Part shown: positions 44,822 through 52,069 of the stretch, in pieces
Position numbering within the stretch: the first letter of the stretch is position 1
Layout: each line of letters starts with the position of its first letter
Source: CAWBJP01 sp963789165
GTDB lineage: Bacteria; Actinomycetota; Acidimicrobiia; IMCC26256; BP-133
Direction of reading: 5' to 3'
Length of the DNA stretch: 64,000 nucleotides
Assembly: GCA_963789165.1 (NCBI GenBank)
Contig: CAWBJP010000010.1
Span: 414,824-478,823 of the forward strand
Position numbers and translations under genes: made by a program
Notes under the pieces: model-generated
The model's database searches: none
Seen by the model: only the letters and a program-made list of their open reading frames with translations
What the model was told of the DNA's origin: nothing

Positions 44822-45351
44822 CCGCTGCGCCCGGGGCCGCCCGCACTCGTTCCCTCGTCCTCGTGGTCGACGACCACCCGGCCGTGCGCGCACTGATGGA
44901 GCAGCTGTTGTACGCCGGAGGCTACGACGTCGTCGCCGTCGACCGCTATGACGCGGTCGTGGCCACGGTCGGCGACCGGCAACCCGACATTGTCCTGCTC
45001 GGCGTGATGCCGCCCACCCGCAAAGGGATCGAGGCGCTGGCCGAGCTGCGTGAGCACAGTGACGTCCCTGTCATTCTGGTCAGCGGGTTCGCTGACGAAA
45101 GGGACAAGGCCCTCGGCCGTCGTGCTGGAGCCCAGGACTACATCGTCAAACCCTTCTCCGCCGGGGAGCTAGCGGCCCGGCCGGCCTCCCCGAGGACTTC
45201 CGCACCTACGATCTCCGCCACGCCCACGCCTCGCAGCTCATCGACATGGGCGCCAGCCCGCTCGCCATCAAGGAGCGCCTTGGCCACGCCGACGTGCTCA
45301 CCACCTTCCGCAAGTACGGGCACCTGTTCCAGGGCGTGCAGGAGCGCCTGA
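44818..45351 (+). CDS. Truncated response-regulator receiver with altered phospho-acceptor
   Basis: Receiver fold: LVLVVDDHPAVRALMEQLLY (acidic pair), DIVLLGVMPP, VPVILVSGF, QDYIVKPFSAGEL. The position that normally holds the phosphorylated Asp (LLD) is Gly, while the acidic pair, Ser and Lys are kept, so ordinary phosphorylation is not expected. Homology stops at about 45180; the remaining ~57 residues are a frame-shadow of an integrase remnant. The output domain has been lost by a deletion that joined two genes. Confidence 0.7.
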   Translation: MTAAPGAARTRSLVLVVDDHPAVRALMEQLLYAGGYDVVAVDRYDAVVATVGDRQPDIVLLGVMPPTRKGIEALAELREHSDVPVILVSGFADERDKALGRRAGAQDYIVKPFSAGELAARPASPRTSAPTISATPTPRSSSTWAPARSPSRSALATPTCSPPSASTGTCSRACRSA

Positions 45352-45437
45352 CCGCGCAGCTCGAGGAAGCCCACCGGCAAGCCGTGGAGGCGATGCCATC
45401 GGGTCAGGTCGTCGAGCTCACCCGGTCGGTACACTGA
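45183..45437 (+). pseudogene. Tyrosine recombinase remnant (C-terminal part)
   Basis: In a different frame from the receiver: LPEDFRTYDLRHAHASQLID holds the HxxR-type motif, KERLGHADVLTTFRKYGHLF holds the GH and catalytic Tyr. The N-terminal arm, core-binding and Arg-I regions are missing. Being 1.35 kb from attR, it is probably what is left of the integrase of the ssrA element. Confidence 0.78.
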
Positions 45438-45441
45438 AGCC

Positions 45442-45642
45442 ATGAGGGAGCTCGGCGCCCAGGAACGCTTCGTGTTGTCCAACGCGGCGGCAAGCGCACG
45501 CCTCGAAGGACAGGAACTCCCGGCAGAGGACGAGGAACTCGCCGCTGCCTACCTCGCCGGCGAGATCGACGCCGCTGCGTACCAACAGCGCATCCGAGAG
45601 CTCGTCACCGGCAGCACCACCGGTCGCGCTCGTACTGCCTGA
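45442..45642 (+). CDS. VbhA/FicA-like antitoxin
   Basis: 66 residues. SNAAASARLEGQEL carries the inhibitory S-x(3)-E-G motif that in class I Fic systems enters the toxin active site and blocks ATP binding. Residues after it (EELAAAYLAGEIDAAAYQQR) are helical. ATG 45442 lies 4 bp after the remnant stop and 18 bp before the Fic gene; operon with the toxin. Confidence 0.85.
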   Translation: MRELGAQERFVLSNAAASARLEGQELPAEDEELAAAYLAGEIDAAAYQQRIRELVTGSTTGRARTA

Positions 45643-45660
45643 TCGGGCGGAACGGCCCGG

Positions 45661-46269
45661 GTGTCGACTGACCCCTACGTCGATCCCCGCACCGGTGTCC
45701 TTCGGAACCTGCTCGGAATCAGGGACGCCCGTGAGCTGGCCGCGGCCGAGGCCCGCCTAGCCGCCGCTGCCGAGCGCGTGCTCTTCGCCGAGGGCCTGGT
45801 TCTCGGCAGGTTCGACCTCGACCATCTCCGGGCGGTGCATCGTCACCTCTTCGGTGAGGTGTACGACTGGGCCGGCGAACTGCGGACCGTCAACATGGCA
45901 AAGGGCGAGACGCTCTTCGCTCTCGCCGAGTGGATCGAACCCCAGGCGCGCCAACTGTTCGCCCGACTGGCCGACGACGGCTTCTTCCAGCAGCTCAATC
46001 GGGATGAATTCGTCGTGGCCGGCGGCCGCTTCCTCTCCGACCTCAACGCCCTGCACCCATTCCGGGACGGAAACGGCCGGGTCCAGCGGGTCTTCCTTCA
46101 ACTCCTCGCCAACAATGCGGGTTGGCAACTGGACTGGGCGCTCGTCGATCGCGTCGAGAACGACGCGCTCTCCCTTGCCGCCATGGCCAACCGCGACGCC
46201 TTCGTTCCGATGCTTCACCGGATTCTGAGCCCGGCCGGCCAAGGAGAAGACGACCCCGTCGTGAACTGA
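45661..46269 (+). CDS. Fic-family AMP-transferase toxin
   Basis: About 202 residues from GTG 45661. Catalytic motif HPFRDGNGR is complete (His, Asp, Gly-Asn-Gly-Arg), with FGEVYDWAGELRTVNMAKG as the flap/substrate strand. Transfers AMP (or similar) to target proteins; in the VbhT-like branch the target is often DNA gyrase. Paired with the inhibitor gene just upstream; a class I Fic toxin-antitoxin module next to the right end of the ssrA element. Confidence 0.92.
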   Translation: MSTDPYVDPRTGVLRNLLGIRDARELAAAEARLAAAAERVLFAEGLVLGRFDLDHLRAVHRHLFGEVYDWAGELRTVNMAKGETLFALAEWIEPQARQLFARLADDGFFQQLNRDEFVVAGGRFLSDLNALHPFRDGNGRVQRVFLQLLANNAGWQLDWALVDRVENDALSLAAMANRDAFVPMLHRILSPAGQGEDDPVVN

Positions 46270-46330
46270 ATCACCTCACGGGGGCCGCTCTTCCTGAGCC
46301 GTCAGTACGCTGATGGTGGAGGCACCAGCC

Positions 46331-46588
46331 ATGGACTACGACCTCTGGGTCGACTTCCAACGCATGCACGACGACGGACGTCTCCTGGGTCGCGCTCGGA
46401 ACGCTCGCCCCGACTTGACCATCACCGCTGGGATGCACCTTGTCGTCGGCTGCGAGGACGCCCGGCCGGCTGTCGCTCGCGTGCTCACCGTCACCGCCGA
46501 AGGCTCCTTGGAGCTCCAAGTGCTTCCCGGGGCTGTCGACCTGCATCGGGATCTGCTGCCGGCTTCGACGCCACCGACCGCCGGCTGA
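46331..46588 (+). CDS. Small hypothetical protein
   Basis: About 85 residues from ATG 46331 (in-frame GTG 46313 possible). MDYDLWVDFQRMHDDGRLLG and GMHLVVGCEDARPAVARVLT suggest a small beta-rich cytoplasmic fold. It follows the Fic gene by ~60 bp on the same strand. Not recognised. Confidence 0.6.
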   Translation: MDYDLWVDFQRMHDDGRLLGRARNARPDLTITAGMHLVVGCEDARPAVARVLTVTAEGSLELQVLPGAVDLHRDLLPASTPPTAG

Positions 46589-46661
46589 CGATTGCCACTC
46601 TCCGTCGAGAATGATCACCCGCCCGAGCGGCTAATCGAAAGCCCCGCCGCGACACGGGGAG

Positions 46662-46690
46662 GACACACAAGACACGAAAAAGACACGAAA
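46662..46690 (+). promoter_or_regulatory. Arm-type repeats, right end of the ssrA element
   Basis: GACACGAAA at 46671-46679 and 46682-46690, 11 bp apart, with a weaker GACACA at 46662. About 100 bp from the attR core. They match GACACAG repeats inside the left end. No gene in 46589-46790. Confidence 0.55.
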
Positions 46691-46790
46691 TCGGGGTCAC
46701 CAGCGGTCACGGGCGGATACTCACAGGTATGGTGTTTGCCCACGTCAGCGCTACTTTCTCGCCCCTGACCAGCCCGGTCGGGAAGCCACC

Positions 46791-46819
46791 GACGCGGGTT
46801 CGACTCCCGCCACCTCCAC
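46791..46819 (+). repeat. attR core: ssrA 3'-end copy
   Basis: Exact 29-bp copy of 38566-38594 with no tmRNA body in front of it. Confidence 0.8.
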
Positions 46820-46839
46820 CGAGATTCAGAGCACGAACA

Positions 46840-46874
46840 CCGCAGGCCAGGGGCCACCAACCTCTGGCCTGCGG
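46840..46874. terminator. Hairpin downstream of attR
   Basis: CCGCAGGCCAG (46840-46850) pairs with CTGGCCTGCGG (46864-46874). Probably the original terminator of ssrA, now separated from it by the element; a related CACCGCAGGTCAG stands 17 bp after the attL core. Confidence 0.6.
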
Positions 46875-46952
46875 CGCGTCCGTTCGATTCTGGTGACACC
46901 CAGGAGCCCATAAGGGCCAATCGGTGTCACCAGAAGCTGGGCGACCCGTGGG

Positions 46953-47111
46953 TTACTTCTTCTTCATGAAGTGTCGGGCGACGAAGAAGCCGATGATCAG
47001 CACCACGATCAGCGAGCCTCCGGTGAGGAGGTTGTCGTCGCCTTCGTTGCCTTGGTCCTCGCACGCGGTGAGCAGCATCGAACACCACAGGATCAGCTGG
47101 ATGCGCTTCAT
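46953..47111 (-). CDS. 52-residue membrane/lipoprotein-like small protein
   Basis: ATG 47111 has a near-perfect GAAGGAGATC box. The sequence starts MKRIQLILWCSMLLTAC, a lipobox-like end (LLTAC), continues with an acidic EDQGNEGDD patch, then a hydrophobic helix (SLIVVLIIGFFVARHF) and a basic MKKK end. So it is either a lipoprotein with an additional helix or a two-helix membrane protein. It faces away from the repeat-protein genes. Not recognised. Confidence 0.72.
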   Translation of the reverse strand: MKRIQLILWCSMLLTACEDQGNEGDDNLLTGGSLIVVLIIGFFVARHFMKKK

Positions 47112-47504
47112 GATCTCCTTCGCTCCGGTCGGATCGGGTAGCCACTGGATCTTGTACCCAGTTCACGTGGCCTTGGCTTCGCCAGGCGGACCGGAGCTTG
47201 CGGTGGGCACCGGCGCGGTTTGCCATAAACGGCTCTATCAGGCACTTCTCGTACGAAAAGGAACGGCGTGATCCAATCCGTCTTCTTTGGTGAAAACGGG
47301 TGGGATTCCGACATCTCGGGACAGTATGGGGCAAGTCGTCGTGGCCTTATCGGCCGAAATCGTCTGCAAGAGCGCGACCAGTATCATTTGCCACCAAATC
47401 GGACAGATGGCACAAGCTGTATCAAATTCTCGGGCGAAGCGTCCCGGCTGGGTGTCTGATCCCGATTTGGAGCCCCAAGGTGGAGGAATCGGACGAAGCA
47501 AGCC
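47112..47504. other. Long gene-free leader before the repeat-protein genes
   Basis: About 390 bp without a credible gene and visibly less GC-rich than its surroundings. It must hold the promoters for the small gene (reverse) and the repeat-protein gene (forward). No riboswitch pattern recognised. Confidence 0.5.
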
Positions 47505-47534
47505 GAATTCAAGGACCGAATCCACGCGATTCTG
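47505..47534 (+). promoter_or_regulatory. Conserved leader element, copy 1
   Basis: 30-bp block containing GAATC-N5-GATTC (47518-47532), ending 28 bp before the ATG at 47561. A related block at 48725-48754 stands in the same place before the paralogue. Confidence 0.6.
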
Positions 47535-47560
47535 CCAAGCTCCACCAAGAAGGAGAATGT

Positions 47561-48541
47561 ATGAATAAGCCCCGCAAGCTCGCGGCCCTCGCGTTGGGCT
47601 TGAGTCTCGGATTGGCCGGGTTCGGCCCCGCGGCGCTGGCCCAGCGGCATGAGGAGCCGGCGGAAAGCGCTGACAGCTGTTCCACGTCCATGTCCAACGA
47701 CTCGACCAACTCGACCGGCGACTCCAGCCAGTCTGGTCTGATCAACATCAACAACGTGGCCGTTCAGGGCAACAACCTGGACGTCCTCGGCAACCTGCTC
47801 TGTCAAGGCGTGTTCCTCAACGACATCGTTGGCGGCGTCCTCGGCTTCGCCGAGGGTGGCGACAGCGGCGGAGGCCACGGCGGCGACGACGGGTGCTCGT
47901 CGTCCATGGACAACGACTCCGACAACTCGACCGGCGACAGTGAGCAGAACGGCCTCGTCAATGGAAACAACGTTGCCGTGCAGGGCAACAACATCGGCGT
48001 CGGCGGCAACGCACTGTGTGGCAGCAACTTCCTCAACGATGTCGTGGCCGGGATTCTCGGCACCGCCATCGGCGGTGACGGCGACCACGACGGTCACGGT
48101 GCAGACGGTTGCACCACCGAAGCGGACAACGACTCCGACAACTCGACCGGCGACAGCGTTCAGGGCGGCACGGTGGCCAACGTGAACAACGTCGGCGTCC
48201 AGGGCAACAACATCGACGTACTGGGCAACGGTCTGTGCAACAGCAGCTTCCTGAACGGTCTGACCGCTGGCATTCTCGGCGGCGCCTTCCAGGGCGACGA
48301 CGACCGCCACGACCGCGACCACGACGGCTTCCGCAAGAGCGGCCGCGACCACGATGCGGCGAACTGCAGCGTCGATATGGACAACGGGAGCGACAACGAG
48401 ACCGGCGACAGCCTGCTCGGTGGCCTCCTCAACCTGAACAACCTTGCGGTTCAGGGCAACAACGTCGAGGTGCTCGGTAACGGCCTCTGCGGCAGCATCT
48501 TCCTCAACGACGTCCTGGTGTCGGTCCTCGGCATCCTGTAA
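47561..48541 (+). CDS. Secreted protein with four Cys-paired Asn-rich repeats
   Basis: 326 residues, AAGGAG before ATG 47561. Signal peptide ALGLSLGLAGFGPAALA, then four ~56-residue repeats starting at a Cys (first at residue 40). Each runs Cys, acidic NDSDNSTGDS, then GLxNxNNVAVQGNN, VLGNxLC and FLNDxVxGxLG, so two Cys per repeat. Linkers are Gly/Asp/His-rich. The regular alternation of polar and hydrophobic residues suggests stacked beta-strands or an amyloid-like surface fibre, and the NVxVxxxNxxVLGxxxC pattern distantly recalls chaplins and rodlins. Function unknown. Hairpin terminator follows. Confidence 0.82.
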   Translation: MNKPRKLAALALGLSLGLAGFGPAALAQRHEEPAESADSCSTSMSNDSTNSTGDSSQSGLININNVAVQGNNLDVLGNLLCQGVFLNDIVGGVLGFAEGGDSGGGHGGDDGCSSSMDNDSDNSTGDSEQNGLVNGNNVAVQGNNIGVGGNALCGSNFLNDVVAGILGTAIGGDGDHDGHGADGCTTEADNDSDNSTGDSVQGGTVANVNNVGVQGNNIDVLGNGLCNSSFLNGLTAGILGGAFQGDDDRHDRDHDGFRKSGRDHDAANCSVDMDNGSDNETGDSLLGGLLNLNNLAVQGNNVEVLGNGLCGSIFLNDVLVSVLGIL

Positions 48542-48566
48542 GAAAGGTTCCTGCAGCATTAGCGCA

Positions 48567-48598
48567 TTCGGCCCTGCCCCTTCGGGGGTGGGGCCGAA
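48567..48598 (+). terminator. Hairpin terminator
   Basis: TTCGGCCC (48567-48574) and GGGCCGAA (48591-48598), with an inner CCCC-TTCG-GGGG stem, 26 bp after the stop codon. Confidence 0.8.
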
Positions 48599-48724
48599 AC
48601 GCGTTTGGAGCACATAAGCCACGAAACGACAGGGCGAGCTACAAACTCCCCCCCGACACCGTTAACTGGGCGTACATGACGGGGATTTAAACCGTTGCCT
48701 TGGAGGATTCGCACATTTCTAATC

Positions 48725-48754
48725 GAATCTGAGGATCGAATCCGAACGATTCAG
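48725..48754 (+). promoter_or_regulatory. Conserved leader element, copy 2
   Basis: GAATC-N5-GATTC at 48738-48752 inside a 30-bp block similar to 47505-47534; ends 29 bp before the ATG at 48782. Confidence 0.6.
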
Positions 48755-48781
48755 TTCGTGTCCCCCAAGAACGGAGAGAGG

Positions 48782-49564
48782 ATGAAGAAGTCCCGCCGCT
48801 TCGCCACCTTGGCGCTGGGCTTGAGCCTCGGTTTGGCCGGCTTCGGCCCCGCGGCGCTCGCCATGCGCGATACCGACGAGCCGGACGAGCCGGACGAGCC
48901 GCCCGTCGTCGTGGTCGAGTCCGCCAACACCTGCTCGACCGAGATGGAGAACAGCTCCGACAACTCCACTGGGAGTTCCCAGCAGTCGGGCCTGATCAAC
49001 GTCAACAACATCGCCCTCCAGGGCCTGAACATCGACCTGCTCGGCAACCTGCTTTGCCAGGGCGTCTTCCTCAACGACGTCGTCGGCAGCGTGCTCGGTG
49101 TTGTCGGCCTCGGCGGCGACGACAACGACGCTCCCGCCGGCGATGGCAGTTGCAACACCGTGATGGACAACTCCAGTACGAACAGCACTGGAAACAGCGC
49201 CCAGGACGGTCTGATCAACGTCAACAACGTCGCCCTTCAGGGCATCAACCTCGACGTGCTCGGCAACGCGCTCTGTCAGGCGGACTTCCTGAACGACCTG
49301 AACGTGGCCGTCCTCAGCAGCATCCTGCACCTGGATGGTGACGACGACGACGCCGCCGCCAGCGGTGACAGCGACGATGACGGCAGTTGCAACACCAGCA
49401 TGAGCAACGACAGCGACAACAGCACTGGAAACAGTGTCATGGGCGGTTTGCTCAACATCAACAACATCGCTCTGCAGGGGCTCAACGTGCCTGTGCTCAG
49501 CAACGGTCTGTGCGGGAGCATCTTCCTCAACGACCTGCTGGTCTCGGTCCTCGGCATCCTGTAG
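48782..49564 (+). CDS. Secreted protein with three Cys-paired Asn-rich repeats (paralogue)
   Basis: 260 residues from ATG 48782 with GGAGAGG directly before. Same signal peptide type (LALGLSLGLAGFGPAALA) and three repeats of the same kind (NSTGSSQQSGLINVNNIALQ, LLGNLLCQGVFLNDVVGSVL), here with IALQGLN in place of VAVQGNN. Both proteins end in the same way (SIFLNDxLVSVLGIL). The spacer is DEPDEPDEP-rich and the linkers Asp-rich. Tandem duplication of a secreted repeat protein; own terminator after it. Confidence 0.82.
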   Translation: MKKSRRFATLALGLSLGLAGFGPAALAMRDTDEPDEPDEPPVVVVESANTCSTEMENSSDNSTGSSQQSGLINVNNIALQGLNIDLLGNLLCQGVFLNDVVGSVLGVVGLGGDDNDAPAGDGSCNTVMDNSSTNSTGNSAQDGLINVNNVALQGINLDVLGNALCQADFLNDLNVAVLSSILHLDGDDDDAAASGDSDDDGSCNTSMSNDSDNSTGNSVMGGLLNINNIALQGLNVPVLSNGLCGSIFLNDLLVSVLGIL

Positions 49565-49597
49565 CAGTCAACTCTGCATTTCCCCGTCCCACTCGAC

Positions 49598-49633
49598 GGT
49601 GCGGCCCTGCTCCCGATGGAGCAGGGCCGCACC
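49598..49633. terminator. 16-bp perfect hairpin terminator
   Basis: GGTGCGGCCCTGCTCC (49598-49613), loop CGAT, GGAGCAGGGCCGCACC (49618-49633). Between the second repeat-protein gene and the convergent LPxTG gene. Confidence 0.85.
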
Positions 49634-49689
49634 GCGTCGGAGTCCGACCAACGTCGCCGATCTCGGGACTCCAGCAGGACAGCTGAGGT

Positions 49690-50580
49690 TCACCCCAACC
49701 GGGGGCGACGCCGCACCGCGGCGCGGACGGCCACACCGGCACTCAGGAGGATAAGAGCGAACGGCCCCTGGAACAGCGTTCCGGGTCCCGTCCTCGGCAA
49801 GGGGCTACGGGAGATCGGAACTACCGAGGGTGGGTCGACCGACGGGGGGGAAGCCACGAGGTCGGACGCCGGCAGCAGCAATGGAGAAACGCCGATCCTG
49901 CCGGTCGCCGGTTGGCTGAGCCCCGCTGGCAGCACGCTCGGGCTGGTTGCGGGCCTGGTCCCGGGCGATGCGTCATCGGGACCGTCCCCCAGTGCATGGG
50001 GCACGAGGTCAGGCAGACGGTTCAGCGGGTTGTCGGTCAGCCCGATGGGCACTCCGACAATGCTCAAACCGTCCGGAGTCCGCGGGAGGTCGGTGCCGGG
50101 GTCCTCGTTCGTTCCGTCGTCGCCGAGCAGGGAGCCGGCGAGGTCGCCCAGGTTCCCGAGCGATCCGGGGCTGGGGTCCTGCGGCCCTCCTTGGACAGGG
50201 TCGCCCACGGCGGCGGCGACGGCTTCCACCTCGGCGACGCCGTCCGCTCCGGCACCGTCCGCGGTGCCCTCCACCACGGCGGCACCGTCCGCGGTGCCCT
50301 CCACCACGGCGGCACCGTCCGCGGTGCCCTCCACCACGGCGGCACCGTCTGCGGCGCCGTCTACCGCGGCGCCGCCTTCGTCACTGGCGGGCCCATCCAG
50401 CGTCCCGCCGATGGTCGCGCCCGCTTCGAGCCCGACCTCGACCTCCTGCTCGAAACCTCCGTCCACACCGGACGCGAACGGGGCCGCTCGGACCGGTGTG
50501 ACCGTCATCACGCCGCCTGCCACCAGCAACGCCAGGAGGGAGCGCCGGACGGAGGCACGAAGGAAACCTGGGGAGGACAT
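49690..50580 (-). CDS. LPxTG-anchored surface protein with tandem repeats
   Basis: 296 residues from ATG 50580 (GGGGAGG upstream). Signal peptide (RRSLLALLVAGGVMTVTPVRA), then an Ala/Gly/Asp-rich region with three identical ten-residue units (ADGAAVVEGT), a Pro/Asp-rich stalk, and a C-terminal sorting signal LPRTG (261-265), hydrophobic stretch and RAAVRRRPRLG. Likely covalently anchored by a sortase encoded elsewhere. Convergent with the repeat-protein genes; probably part of the same surface cluster. Confidence 0.75.
   Translation of the reverse strand: MSSPGFLRASVRRSLLALLVAGGVMTVTPVRAAPFASGVDGGFEQEVEVGLEAGATIGGTLDGPASDEGGAAVDGAADGAAVVEGTADGAAVVEGTADGAAVVEGTADGAGADGVAEVEAVAAAVGDPVQGGPQDPSPGSLGNLGDLAGSLLGDDGTNEDPGTDLPRTPDGLSIVGVPIGLTDNPLNRLPDLVPHALGDGPDDASPGTRPATSPSVLPAGLSQPATGRIGVSPLLLPASDLVASPPSVDPPSVVPISRSPLPRTGPGTLFQGPFALILLSAGVAVRAAVRRRPRLG
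50251..50370. repeat. 30-bp tandem repeat inside the LPxTG gene
   Basis: Three perfect 30-bp copies at 50251-50280, 50281-50310 and 50311-50340 plus a degenerate fourth to 50370. Being a multiple of three, copy-number change keeps the frame and alters stalk length. Confidence 0.9.
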
Positions 50581-50795
50581 ATGGCGTTCTCCATACGGAC
50601 CGGGCTCGTCTCCCCTGCACCGAACGACGAACGTCCGGTGGTCCGAGATATCGAGCAGTTGCCTCCCTGGCACTGGAATGGTTCGAACCACATGCGCCGG
50701 CGTCCTTCTGGCCCCCGGCAGACAAGCGCCCCTTGGCCGGGCAACGGCCGGACGGTCCGGATGGGGGCGAAGGGACCGGTTCGGGTCCGAGGCGA

Positions 50796-52025
50796 TCAGA
50801 GGTAGAGCATCGGGTCGGCGGGGGTGCCGAGCTCCCGGGTCTCGAAATGCAGATGAGGCCCGGTGGAGAACCCCGTCGACCCCACCAGGCCGACCACGTC
50901 GCCGGTGTCCACCTTCTGACCGATGGTGACGTCGATCCGGGACTGGTGGGCGTAGAGGGTGGCCAGGCCGTTGCCGTGATCGATGGCCACGAGGTTGCCA
51001 TAGCCGCCCCGCGGCCCGGACCACACGACCCGGCCGGCACCGGCGGCGCGGATCGGGTTTCCCGCCCCGGCGGCGAAGTCGAGTCCGGTGTGCAGGCGGG
51101 TGTCGCCGAAGATGGGATGCACCCGGTATCCGAACCTGGATGACATGGGGGCGTTGACGGGCAGCTTGAAGGTGCCCTTGCGGCGGGGGGCGAGACGCTG
51201 CCCCGCCTGGATCTCCCGCAGCATCTGACCGATGGCACTCGACTCGGCCTGGAGCAGGGCCAGTTCCCGGAGGAAGTCCGCCTTGCGGTCCTGCACCTCG
51301 GCCAGGAGCTCCTGTTCCCGATCCTCCTCCGCCTTGGCTGCGGCGCGGGCCGCCACCGCCTCGGCCCGGGCGCTCTCCACCCGGACCCGTTCGGCCTCCA
51401 TCTCGTCCCGAGCGACGCGGGCGGCTTCCTCCCGCTGCTTGGCCTGCCGGCTGAGGACCTCGACCTCGTGCTGGAGGGCCAGGAACCGGTCCAGGTCCTC
51501 CCGCTGGTCCCCGAACGTGCCCTTCAGGTAGCGCAGGGCACTGAACACCTCATGCGGGCTGGAGGAGGTCTGGACCACGGCGGCGTAGAGCGCCTGCTGG
51601 TCACTCTGCCCCCGTTGGTAGAGGGCGCTGATGGTGAGGTTCATGGCCTGGCGGCCGGCCTCCACCTCGGCCTGCGCCTGGACCAGCTTGAAGGCCACCT
51701 CGAGGCGCTCAGCCTCGGCCCGGTCGAGATCCCGCTCGGCCCGGCGCAGGTGCCGTTTGGCCACGCTCACCTCGCCGTTCAGGCGGCGGACGGCATCGCT
51801 GAGCTCGTCGAGCTTCTCCCGGATGCCGGCGATCTCGCTGAGGAGGGCGCCCTCCTGCTCCGACACGTCGGAGATCTGCTCCCGGAGCTCGTTGACCCGG
51901 ACCTGCTTGGCTGTCGGCTCCTTGTCCGCGGCCCGGCCGCCCGAGGCGGTGGGCCCCGCGATCAGGGCAAGGGCGACGAAGGGCGCGAGATGCCGGAGTT
52001 GCACATGAGAGATGTTACGCAACAC
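50796..52025 (-). CDS. Coiled-coil M23 peptidoglycan hydrolase (EnvC-like)
   Basis: About 409 residues. N-terminal signal (LRHLAPFVALALIAGPTASG), a long two-part coiled coil (~45-265, e.g. REQISDVSEQEGALLSEIAG) and a C-terminal LytM/M23 domain (~285-409): SSRFGYRVHPIFG, HTGLDFAAG and HLHFETR supply the Zn ligands. Directly downstream of ftsX, as EnvC-type hydrolases controlled by FtsEX are. Start GTG 52025 or GTG 52004. Catalytic residues are kept, unlike regulatory EnvC. Confidence 0.87.
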   Translation of the reverse strand: MLRNISHVQLRHLAPFVALALIAGPTASGGRAADKEPTAKQVRVNELREQISDVSEQEGALLSEIAGIREKLDELSDAVRRLNGEVSVAKRHLRRAERDLDRAEAERLEVAFKLVQAQAEVEAGRQAMNLTISALYQRGQSDQQALYAAVVQTSSSPHEVFSALRYLKGTFGDQREDLDRFLALQHEVEVLSRQAKQREEAARVARDEMEAERVRVESARAEAVAARAAAKAEEDREQELLAEVQDRKADFLRELALLQAESSAIGQMLREIQAGQRLAPRRKGTFKLPVNAPMSSRFGYRVHPIFGDTRLHTGLDFAAGAGNPIRAAGAGRVVWSGPRGGYGNLVAIDHGNGLATLYAHQSRIDVTIGQKVDTGDVVGLVGSTGFSTGPHLHFETRELGTPADPMLYL

Positions 52026-52069
52026 GTGTCACAACAACAACGACCCTCAGACGCTTCGCCCGTTGTGCG

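Larger units (their letters stand above)
38595..46819. mobile_element. Integrated segment in ssrA, about 8.2 kb, probably immobile
   Basis: Bounded by the 29-bp repeat and carrying GACACR direct repeats just inside both ends (38657-38674 and 46662-46690). Contents: pRiA4b ORF-3-like protein, a four-helix membrane protein, TetR plus ABC exporter, NhaA, a truncated response regulator, an integrase C-terminal remnant at 45183-45437 and a Fic toxin-antitoxin pair. The remnant retains the HxxR and Tyr of a tyrosine recombinase but lacks its N-terminal two thirds, so movement would need help in trans. Confidence 0.7.

Noticed and set aside
50251..50370. 30-bp repeats as a CRISPR array
   Set aside because: The units are directly adjacent with no spacers and lie in frame within the LPxTG gene; no CRISPR array or cas gene was seen in the window.
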